Below, in pieces: positions 18,397 through 26,900 of a stretch of DNA of 64,000 nucleotides (positions are counted from its first letter, which is position 1; every line of letters starts with the position of its first letter). The DNA is from a bacterium. Lineage in GTDB: Bacteria; Desulfobacterota; Binatia; HRBIN30; CADEER01. Made by a program: the position numbers and the translations under genes. The notes beneath the pieces are model-generated. The model made no database searches. It worked only from the letters and a program-made list of their open reading frames with translations, and had not been told where the DNA came from. Where the stretch lies: positions 1-64,000 of the forward strand of contig JAUIGL010000003.1 of assembly GCA_030430165.1 (NCBI GenBank). Direction: 5' to 3'.

Positions 18397-20016
18397 ATGC
18401 GTTTCATCCTCATCCTGTCGATCACACTGATGCTGGGCGGCTGCGGCTCGCCCTATTACAACGTCCCGATGTCTCCGCCGAGCGCCTATCTCGACGGAGA
18501 AAAGGCCCTCGAGCAAGGCAAGTACGAGGAAGCCGAACGTCACTTCTCGTCCTACCTGGAGAGCGGGCGCGAGTCGTACCGGGCGCGCAGCCTCTATCAG
18601 CTGGCGCGTACGCGCTACCAGCAGGAGAACTACGAGGGGGCGACCGCGGCCCTCAACCGGCTCGACGAAGAGTTCCCCGACTTCGGCACCAAGCAAACCG
18701 CGGCACTGCGCGGTGACTTGCTCTACGCTGACGGACAGCGCATGGATGCGATCCTGCTGTGGGAGGAAGCATACGCGCACAGCAGCGACCCGGAACGCGA
18801 GGCGCTGCGCCCGCGCATCGCCGCGGCGATGGTTTCGGTGTCGGACGAGGAGGCGGAGGAGCTCGCGCGCAGCCTGACCCAACCGGACATCTACAACATG
18901 GCCATCGACCGACTGGCGGGGCCGGCCCCCGACGAAACCTGGGAGGTCGCCGATCCGAACGCTCTGGCGGCGGCAGACCTCGGCAGCGAAGACGAGGTAC
19001 TGGCCGACGTCCCCAACGGCCCGGGGGTTGCGACGGTGGCCGCCAGTGAGACGTCCGCCGAAGAGACCATCGTCGTCGCCGACGACGGCGAGGAGATCGT
19101 CGTCGCCAGCGTCGAATCGGAAACGGTCGAGGAAACGATCCTCGAGCCAGTCGGACCGCGTGGCAAGATCGGCTGCCTGCTGCCGCTCACCGGGCCGTGG
19201 CGGCAGCTCGGCCAGGCCGCGTGGGACTCGTTGCAGCAGAGCTTCGCCGCCGGCGACCTGGTCATCCGCGACACCGGCGGCGGCGCCGCGGAGACCCGCG
19301 CCCTGACGCGCGAGCTGATTGCCGACCCGGCGGTCATCGCGATTCTCGGTCCGATGCGCGACGACACGATCGCGGCGGCGCGCAGCGAGGCCAAGAAGAG
19401 CGGTATCGCAGTCGTGCCGCTGCAGAGCCGAGCAGCAACCGGAAGCGAACGCGGCGACGAGAAGGCGCTCGCCACCTACGCAGTGAAGAACATGCAGCTC
19501 GGGCGGATCGGGATCATCACGCCGCAGGCGGACGGCAATCCGGTCTTCGCCGAGACCGTCCGCACCCTCGGCGGCACGATCGTCGGCACCCACCGGTACC
19601 AAGCCGACACGGCCTACCTCAGCGGAGCGCTCGCGGTGGTCCAGCAGTGGCTGGACGGGGGTGGAGTCGACGGCGTCTACATCGCCGACGCGGCGGTGCG
19701 TTCGGCCGAGATCGCGACTGCGGCTCGCGCCGTGTCGCCCGACCTGGCCCTACTCGGCAATACCGCCTGGAACGATGCCGACGTGCTGCAGGCGAGCGCA
19801 CCGACCATCGAAGGTGCGGTCATCGCGACATCGGCGGCAAACGTCGCGGTTGCGACCAAGATCCGGGCCGCGGCGCGTGCCCTCGAGCAGGTACAGGCCA
19901 CCGGCAGCGGTCGCCAAGCGGCGGCGAGCCGCCTCGCCAACCTCGAGGCCGGCGCCGACGGCGCCAGCACGCTGCTACAGATCGTCGGCGGAACCGCGGT
20001 ACCGATCGCTCCCTGA
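18397..20016 (+). CDS. LpoA/LppC-like lipoprotein with TPR and periplasmic-binding (type 1) domains
   Basis: The 539-residue protein has a lipoprotein signal (LMLGGC; acyl-Cys16). A TPR/BamD-like helical region follows (about 22-150, EKALEQGKYEEAERHFSSYLES). An acidic, valine/glutamate-rich linker comes next (about 190-245), then a type 1 periplasmic-binding fold (PRGKIGCLLPLTGPWRQLGQ, then VIAILGPMRDDTIAAARSEAKKSGIAVVPL). This is the layout of LpoA, the outer-membrane activator of the class A penicillin-binding protein PBP1A, and of Leu/Ile/Val-binding relatives. Transport binding proteins lack the TPR part, which favours LpoA. It is convergent with the RND gene, with 12 bp between stops and no terminator visible. 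Confidence 0.75.
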   Translation: MRFILILSITLMLGGCGSPYYNVPMSPPSAYLDGEKALEQGKYEEAERHFSSYLESGRESYRARSLYQLARTRYQQENYEGATAALNRLDEEFPDFGTKQTAALRGDLLYADGQRMDAILLWEEAYAHSSDPEREALRPRIAAAMVSVSDEEAEELARSLTQPDIYNMAIDRLAGPAPDETWEVADPNALAAADLGSEDEVLADVPNGPGVATVAASETSAEETIVVADDGEEIVVASVESETVEETILEPVGPRGKIGCLLPLTGPWRQLGQAAWDSLQQSFAAGDLVIRDTGGGAAETRALTRELIADPAVIAILGPMRDDTIAAARSEAKKSGIAVVPLQSRAATGSERGDEKALATYAVKNMQLGRIGIITPQADGNPVFAETVRTLGGTIVGTHRYQADTAYLSGALAVVQQWLDGGGVDGVYIADAAVRSAEIATAARAVSPDLALLGNTAWNDADVLQASAPTIEGAVIATSAANVAVATKIRAAARALEQVQATGSGRQAAASRLANLEAGADGASTLLQIVGGTAVPIAP

Positions 20017-20028
20017 CCCCTGCCGGCC

Positions 20029-22755
20029 TCAGTGAGGGTGCTCGGCCAATGCCTCCGTCGTACTCTCCAGTCGATCGCTCAAGATCGTCGTCAAATTGAG
20101 AAACACCTGCGCTGCGATACGCGGGTAACGCCGCTGGATCCGCGTGAGAAACGCCCCGTCGAGCACCAGGTACTCGGTGTCGTCGCGGGCGACGACGTCG
20201 GCCGAACGCGGCCGATGTCGCACCAGCCCCATCTCGCCGAGCACGTCGCCGCGTCCCAAGCTGCGAATGACGCTCTCCCCCTCGGCACGTCGCACGTCGA
20301 CGACGCCGCTGAGCAGCACGTAGAGCTCTTCCTTGAGCTCACCGCGGCGGGTGATGTGATCGCCCGGCCGCGCTGACGCCATGTGCGCCATGAGCACGAC
20401 GATTTTCGCCTGAAAGGGACGCAGGCCGTGGAACAGCGGGATCTCCTGGTGCGGTCGCGGGCCGAGCTTGACGAACATCAGGTCCCAAACCGTGATCAGC
20501 GTGGTCGTCATGACCAGGGCCGGGAGCAACACCAGATCGGTGAGCAACGCCACCAGCATCGTCACCCCGGCGAGAAAGCCGAAGTGCCGGATCGGGATGA
20601 AGTTCGACAAGCAGACGATCGAAAACCCGAGACAGAGCGCGACTGACGTAAAGATGATCGGGCGTCCGACGGTTCGGCCGACGTACACCACCGCCTCCTC
20701 CTGGCTGCCGGTGCGCCGCACCTCGGCGTTGAAGGCGGTGAGGTAGTGAATGGTGTCGTCGATCGCGATGCCGATCGCAATCACCGCGATCATGCTGGTC
20801 GAGATGTTGAGCGTGATACCGGTCGCACCCATCAGGCCGAACAGCACGATGATCGGAAAGATGTTGGGCACCAAGGAGAGCAGTCCGGCGCGCAGGGACA
20901 GGAACAGGAACGACATCAAGACCAGCAACACCAGCAAAACCTGGGACAGGCCGGTGATCTGCGCCCGGGCGAGCGTGTCCGCCGATTGGTTGAGCAAGAC
21001 TACCGAGCCGGTGACGTGCACCCCCATGCCGCGCCGGAAGCGGGTGCGCGCAAACTCTTCGACTGCGTCGACGAAAGCGCTGACTTCGGCGGAGCCGGAG
21101 AGCCGAGAACGCACGAGAATGTTGGCGCGGCTGAAGTCGGGCTTCACCACCGGTGCGACGTCGGCCGGATTGATGAACACCGCTATCTGTTGCAGGTCAG
21201 CCTCGGTCGCCGGAAGGAAGTGACGCGACCCCGGGTTGAGCGCCTTGTGCACCTGCGACAGGTAGTCGGCGATCGAGAAGCTGGTATCGACTCCCGGCTG
21301 CTCGGCGATGAACTGCTGCAAATCGTGGATCGCCGCCAGCACCGGCAACGAGTTGATCGAACCGGGGCCGTCGCCATCAACGGTCACGTATATCGGCTGG
21401 GTCCCCCCCAACGCCTCGGCGATGCGGGTGTTCTCGGCGACGATCGGGCTCTCGTCGGTGAAGAAGCTCAGGTAGTCGGTCTCGACGACGATGCGCGAGG
21501 TCAGGTACCCAGCGCCGACGGAGATCAGTCCGGCAACCGCGAGCACCAACCAGCGGTTGCGGATCGCGAACTTGCCGAGGTTTTCGAGAAGTCGGCCAAC
21601 TGCACCGCCGGTCTCGAGGCCGAACGATCCGCGCTGCGGGCGCGGCGACAGCATCAGCGACGCCGGCAGGAAGTACATCGACATGAGGAAGATCGCAGCG
21701 ATACCGAACACCGCGTAGGTGCCGAAATCGCTGATCGCCGCGATCGGATTGAAAATCAGCGTCGCGAAACCGATCAGCGTAGTGAGCGAAGCGATCGACA
21801 CCGGCAGCCGTGAGTGCTCCATCGTCGACGACACCACCCAGGTCTTGGACTGCTCGGTGTCGACCGTCTGGTAGTAGCGACTGACGATGTGGATCGCGTA
21901 GGCGATGCCGATCGCCATCAGCAGTGGCGGCAGTACCAAGGTGCCCATGTTGATGTCGCGGCCGGTGAGGACCATCACCCCGATCGTCCACACGACACCG
22001 ATCGAAACCGCCGCCAACGGCAGCAGCACACCGCGCACGGTGCGGAACGAGAGCGCGAGGACGATCACGACGAGCACGAACGACAGCGGCAGGAAGCGAA
22101 TCAGGTCCTGCTCCATCATGCGGGCGCCGAGCACCTTCATCGACTGGATGCCGGTGATCGCGTAGTCGAAATCGCCGGCGCTGGTGGCGACGCGGGCGCG
22201 AATCTGGCCGTCGATGTCGCGCGCGAGAAACTCTTCGTCGCTCAGCAGCTCGAAGAGAATGACGATGCCAGTCGCCCGCGCGTCCTCGGCGACCACGTTG
22301 CCGACGTAGAGCGGGTTGCTCATGATCTTCTCGCGGAAGACCTCGGCTTCTTCCTGGCTCTTCGGCGGCTCGCGCAGCAGCTTGCCGATACGCAGTCCGT
22401 AGTCGCTCGACTCGACGCCCTTGACGTTGGTCAGGCTGAGCACCTCGCGCACGCCCTCGATCTCGGCAACCGACTCGGTGATGCGGCTGATCGCCTCGAG
22501 AGTGTCGAGCGAGAATACGTCGTCGGCAAAGACCGAGACGACGTTCGCCTCTTCGCTGCCGAAGTCCTCCCGCACTCCGTCGTAGTAGGCGCGCGCGGCG
22601 TCTCCCCTCGGCAGCAGGTTCTCGACCGCGGCATCGACGCGGATACGGAGCGCAAAAGAGCCGAGGATCAGGGTGACGATGCCGATGATCGCCAGCGTCG
22701 CCCGTGGGCTGCGAATCGGCAGCTCGAGCAGTCGAGAAACCATGGCGCAGCCCAT
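20029..22755 (-). CDS. RND superfamily (MMPL-type) exporter fused to a C-terminal cyclic-nucleotide-binding domain
   Basis: I place the start at 22755 (or the ATG at 22743), where the family N-terminus MVSRLLELPIRSPRA begins. The open frame continues upstream only through palindromic repeat DNA. The roughly 908-residue protein has the two-fold RND plan: one TM, a large periplasmic loop, five TMs (about 210-390), a second TM with loop, and five TMs (about 590-760). Each half has helices like GIAYAIHIVSRYYQ and GIAIDDTIHYLTAFNAEVRRTG, typical of the lipid/hopanoid (HpnN/MMPL) branch. The last 130 residues form a Crp-like beta-roll (ELYVLLSGVVDV, GDVLGEMGLVRHRPRSADVVA), with the Arg-Ser-Ala of the phosphate-binding cassette. 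It would be a cytoplasmic regulatory domain; fusion to an RND pump is uncommon. Confidence 0.88.
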   Translation of the reverse strand: MGCAMVSRLLELPIRSPRATLAIIGIVTLILGSFALRIRVDAAVENLLPRGDAARAYYDGVREDFGSEEANVVSVFADDVFSLDTLEAISRITESVAEIEGVREVLSLTNVKGVESSDYGLRIGKLLREPPKSQEEAEVFREKIMSNPLYVGNVVAEDARATGIVILFELLSDEEFLARDIDGQIRARVATSAGDFDYAITGIQSMKVLGARMMEQDLIRFLPLSFVLVVIVLALSFRTVRGVLLPLAAVSIGVVWTIGVMVLTGRDINMGTLVLPPLLMAIGIAYAIHIVSRYYQTVDTEQSKTWVVSSTMEHSRLPVSIASLTTLIGFATLIFNPIAAISDFGTYAVFGIAAIFLMSMYFLPASLMLSPRPQRGSFGLETGGAVGRLLENLGKFAIRNRWLVLAVAGLISVGAGYLTSRIVVETDYLSFFTDESPIVAENTRIAEALGGTQPIYVTVDGDGPGSINSLPVLAAIHDLQQFIAEQPGVDTSFSIADYLSQVHKALNPGSRHFLPATEADLQQIAVFINPADVAPVVKPDFSRANILVRSRLSGSAEVSAFVDAVEEFARTRFRRGMGVHVTGSVVLLNQSADTLARAQITGLSQVLLVLLVLMSFLFLSLRAGLLSLVPNIFPIIVLFGLMGATGITLNISTSMIAVIAIGIAIDDTIHYLTAFNAEVRRTGSQEEAVVYVGRTVGRPIIFTSVALCLGFSIVCLSNFIPIRHFGFLAGVTMLVALLTDLVLLPALVMTTTLITVWDLMFVKLGPRPHQEIPLFHGLRPFQAKIVVLMAHMASARPGDHITRRGELKEELYVLLSGVVDVRRAEGESVIRSLGRGDVLGEMGLVRHRPRSADVVARDDTEYLVLDGAFLTRIQRRYPRIAAQVFLNLTTILSDRLESTTEALAEHPH

Positions 22756-23186
22756 GACAGCCACCCGCGAGGCGGTCAAGCTCGCGATGAGAAATCGGCC
22801 CCCGATACGAAATCGGCCCAAGCCGATTTCCCTACCCGAACTTCTCCCCCCACGGGGGAGATGCCCCGGTAGGGGCAGAGAGGGCTGACAGAGACGACTT
22901 CGCCGCGCGCGGCGAAGCACCGCATTCAGAAAACTGAACAACGCAAAGGAGCGAAGGAGCAAAGGAGCGAAGGGGATGGTGTGTCGGCTACGCCGACATT
23001 GTCAGAGATTCCCTCTCCTTGTTCCTCCCCCATAGGGGGAGGAGCTCACGATTCCCTCTCCCTACGGGAGAGGGTTAGGGAGAGGGCGCCGCACGGCGAG
23101 TGGCCTTCCACCTGCCAGCTCTGATCGCTAGTCTACTGGCTGCGCCGCAGGCGGGCGCAATTCACGCAGGCACTGGAGGAAGATCG
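22756..23186. repeat. Palindrome mosaic B in divergent RND/SDR intergenic region
   Basis: No gene is supported here; the stretch is built from separate perfect inverted repeats. GAAATCGG/CCGATTTC lies at 22809-22830. A 46-bp module, ACTTCTCC to AGAGGGC, lies at 22840-22885. CTTCGCCG/CGGCGAAG lies at 22898-22917, GTCGGC/GCCGAC at 22983-22997, CCTCCCCC/GGGGGAGG at 23024-23042, and CCCTCTCCC/GGGAGAGGG at 23054-23074. Between them sits a short GGAGCGAA/GGAGCAAA tandem (about 22937-22972). Five of the modules recur at 32.5-32.8 kb in a different order. The true promoters of the two flanking genes must lie in or beside this block. Confidence 0.85.
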
Positions 23187-23942
23187 ATGGAGCTCGACGG
23201 CAAAGCAGCGCTGGTAACCGGATCGGCGGTCGGCACCGGTCGCGAGACGGCGTTCGCGCTGGCGCGGCTCGGCTGTGACGTCACCATCAACTACTCGAAA
23301 TCGTCGACCGAGGCGGAGGAGACCGCGGCCGAGATCGAACGCGAAACCGGACGCCGCGCCCTCTGCATCCAGGCCGACGTCGCCGACGATGCATCGGTGC
23401 GCAATCTGGTCGCCACCCACGTCAAGGAGCTCGGGCGACTGGACGTTCTCGTCAACAACGCCGGCACCACCGCCTTCATCCCGCACAACGAGCTCGACAA
23501 GGTCGGCGAGGACGACTGGGACCGCATTCTCGGCGTCAACCTGAAAGGGGCGTTCTACGCGGTGCGCGCCGGTGTCGACGCGCTGCGCGAGGCGAAAGGC
23601 GCCGTCGTCAACGTCTCGAGCGTCGCCGGCGTGATCGGCATGGGCAGCTCGATCCCCTACTGCGCCTCCAAGGCGGCGCTCAACAACATGACCGTCACTC
23701 TGGCGCGGGCGCTGGCGCCCGAGATCCGGGTCAACGCGGTCGCCCCCGGGTTCATCGACACGCGCTGGTTCAAGCAGCTCGATGGCTACGAAGTGATCAA
23801 GGAGATGAGCGCCGACCGGGCGCCACTCAAGCGCGTGTGCCAGCCCGAGGACGTCGCCAAGAGCATCGTCGATCTGGCGACCTCGGAGCTGATCACCGGA
23901 CAGGTTCTGGTCATCGACGGCGGCATGAGCCTGGCAGGGTGA
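23187..23942 (+). CDS. Short-chain dehydrogenase/reductase (SDR), FabG-like
   Basis: GGAGGA stands six bases before the ATG at 23187, so the frame upstream is not coding. The 251-residue protein is a classical SDR. The cofactor loop is TGSAVGTGRE (residues 13-22), followed by NNAG, the catalytic Ser in VVNVSSVAG, and YCASK (Tyr/Lys). The C-terminal end TGQVLVIDGGMSLAG is typical of FabG-like enzymes. Such enzymes reduce 3-oxoacyl-ACP/CoA or oxidise secondary alcohols with NAD(P); the substrate is not determined by the sequence. The carboxylase gene follows after 44 bp on the same strand, which suggests a joint role in fatty acid or CoA-ester metabolism. Confidence 0.9.
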   Translation: MELDGKAALVTGSAVGTGRETAFALARLGCDVTINYSKSSTEAEETAAEIERETGRRALCIQADVADDASVRNLVATHVKELGRLDVLVNNAGTTAFIPHNELDKVGEDDWDRILGVNLKGAFYAVRAGVDALREAKGAVVNVSSVAGVIGMGSSIPYCASKAALNNMTVTLARALAPEIRVNAVAPGFIDTRWFKQLDGYEVIKEMSADRAPLKRVCQPEDVAKSIVDLATSELITGQVLVIDGGMSLAG

Positions 23943-23986
23943 CGCGACCGCGCTGAGCTCGGCGGCAAGCGCCGGCCCCGCCAACG

Positions 23987-26900
23987 ATGAAGAGAATCGC
24001 GATCGTCAATCGCGGCGAGGCCGCCGGTCGCTGCATTCGAGCGATCAAGGAGCTGCGCCTGCGCGAGGGCTGCGAGCTGACGGCGATCGCGCTCTACACC
24101 GAGCCCGACCGCAGCGCCCCGTTCGTTCGGCAAGCCGACGTAGCGCTGTCGCTCGGCGCGGCGATGCGTCCCGGTCGCGACGGCCGCACCCGCCCCGCCT
24201 ACCTCGACCACCCGCGCGTGCTCGCCGCCTTGCGCGCCAGCCGAGCCGACGCAGTGTGGCCGGGCTGGGGCTTCGTCGCCGAGGCTCCCGACTTCGTTGC
24301 CTCGCTCGAGGAACGCGACATCACGTTCATCGGACCGAGCAGCACGGCGATGCGCGCCCTTGGCGACAAAGTGGCCGCCAAGCAGCTGGCCGACCGAGCC
24401 GAGGTGCCGGTCGCCCCCTGGTCGGGCGGCCCCGTCGGCGACGACGCCGTCGAAGTGGCTCGCCGCATCGGCTACCCGCTGATGATCAAGGCCAGCGCCG
24501 GCGGCGGCGGACGCGGCATCCGCCGGGTCCGCGGCGAAGAGGAGCTACTCGACGCCCTGCCCCGGGCCCGCGCCGAAGCCGCCAACGCCTTCGGCGACGA
24601 CGCCGTCTTCCTCGAGGCCTTCGTCGACCAGCCGCGGCACATCGAGGTGCAGATCGCCGCCGACCACCACGGCAACGTCGCATCCTTTGGATTGCGCGAC
24701 TGCTCGATCCAGAGACGCCACCAGAAAGTCATCGAAGAGGCGCCGCCGGCCGGCCTCGCCATCGACGTCGGCGCAGCAATCGAACAGGCTGCCACCCGCA
24801 TCGTCGCCGCCGCCGGCTACACCGGCGTCGGCACCGTCGAATTCCTGCTCGACCGCGACGGAGCCCGCTTCTACTTCCTCGAAGTGAATCCCCGACTGCA
24901 GGTAGAGCACGGGGTCACCGAAGCCGTGCGCGGTTGCGACCTGGTCGCGCTGCAGATCCGCATCGCCCGCGGCGAGGCGATCGAGGCGCCGCAACCGGCG
25001 CGTGGGCACGCCATCGAAGCGCGCATCTGCGCCGAAGACCCGGGCAACGACTTCGCCCCGGCCCCCGGCCGAATCGCCCTGCTCGATCTGCCGATCGGCC
25101 CGGGAATCCGCTGTGATTGCAGCGCCGCCACCGGCACGACGATTCCCTCCGAGTTCGATTCACTGGTCGCCAAATTGATCGCCCACGCGCCCACCCGCGA
25201 GGAGGCCGTGGCTCGATTGCGCGCCAGCCTCGGCGACTTGCGCCTGGTGATCGCCGGCGGCGCCACCAACAAAGGCTTCCTGCTGAACCTCCTCGAAGCC
25301 CCGGAGGTGCGCAGCGGCGGCGTCGACATCGGTTGGCTCGATCGCGAGCTGGCGCGGCTCACCGACTCGCAGTACGCGGAGCAGGCGCTGGTGGTCGCGG
25401 CGATCCTCACCTATCTGCGCGAACGCGCCCTGCAGCGCCTCAACTTTTACGCCGAGCTCACCCGTGGCGAGCCGAAGTCGATCCCCGCTACCGACGGCCA
25501 GACGGTCGACCTGATGCTCGCCGGCACAGCCTACCGGATCCGCGTCCTCGGCCTCGGCGACTGGCGCTACCGCGTCGAGCTGGACGGAGAGACCTGCACC
25601 GCCCAGCTGCTCGACCAGGAACCGCTCGCATGCCAGCTGGCGATCGGCGAGGAACGGTACGCGGTCGAGTATTCGGAGAGCAGCGGAGCAATTCAGATCG
25701 AGGTCAACGGGCACCGCCACACGATTGCCCGCGACCACGCCGGAGAGCTTCGCGCGATCGCGCCTTCGGTGGTCATCTCGATCGACGTCGACGTCGGCGA
25801 CGTCGTCGCGGCCGGCCAGCAGATCGGGATTCTCGAGGCGATGAAAATCGAAAGCCGCCTGAGCGCCCCGATTTCTGGCACCGTGCAGGAGATCCGGGTC
25901 GAAACGCACCAGCGAGTCGCTGCCGGCGACGTTCTGCTGGTGATCCAAAGCGACAACTCGACCGACGTCGCGCAACGCCCCCGGCTGGGGCTTCCAACCA
26001 CCGCCGAAGACGACTCGGCCGCGGCGGCCGCACTCGACACCATAAGCCCGCGCATCTTCGCCGGCGACCGCTTCGTGCGCGAGACGGCGCGGCGCGCCTT
26101 CACCGGCGCGGTACGGCGGCTGCTGCTCGGCTACGACGTCGAAGCGAACGAGATCGCGGCGCTCGGCGAACACTTCGACGCCGCGCTACCGGCCGAGGCC
26201 GAGGAGGACGTGGTACGCGAGCTCGGCGAGATTCGCGGCCTGCTCCCTCTCTTTGCCGACGTCGAGGCACTCTTCTCACGACAGCTGCGCCCGCTCGGCG
26301 ACGGCTCGGCCGGGCGCTCGAACGACGCGATGCTGCGCTCGTACATGGGTCGAATCGAAACCCAGGGAGCTGGGCTCGACGAGGAGTTTCGCGCCCGCTT
26401 GCGCAAGGCCCTCGCCCACTATGGTGTCCGCTCGCTGGCCCCTTCCGAGGAGCTCCAGCGGGCGCTGCTGCGCATCTACGCAGCGCGCAAGCAAAGCACC
26501 CACCGCTACCGCATCGTCGAGGCGGTGCTGCGTCACCTCGGACGGCTGGCCCAGGCGGGCCTGGCGATCGACGACGACGCGGAGCTCGCCGACGCGCTCG
26601 GCACCTGCATCGTCCTGCGGGGCGACGTCCCCGGCGCGCTCGCCGACGCCGCTGCGGAGATTCGCGCGGCGTTTTTCGAGGCCCCGGAAGTCGCCCGGCG
26701 AACCAAGCTCGCCGGGCGCGTGCTCGAAGCCACCGTGAAAGAAATCAACGCCGACCCGGACTCGGCCGAAACGCGCGAGATCGTCGAGGCGCTGAGCGAC
26801 GCCGCGGCGCCGATCTTCCAGGCGATTCTCGCCGGGGTGCTCGAGTCCCGTCCATCCTTCTCGACCCTCGCCGCCCAGGCCCTCGCTCTCCGCTGCTACG

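Noticed and set aside
22756-22962. N-terminal extension of the RND protein
   Set aside because: The codons fall in palindromic repeat DNA, and the family N-terminus begins at about 22743-22755.
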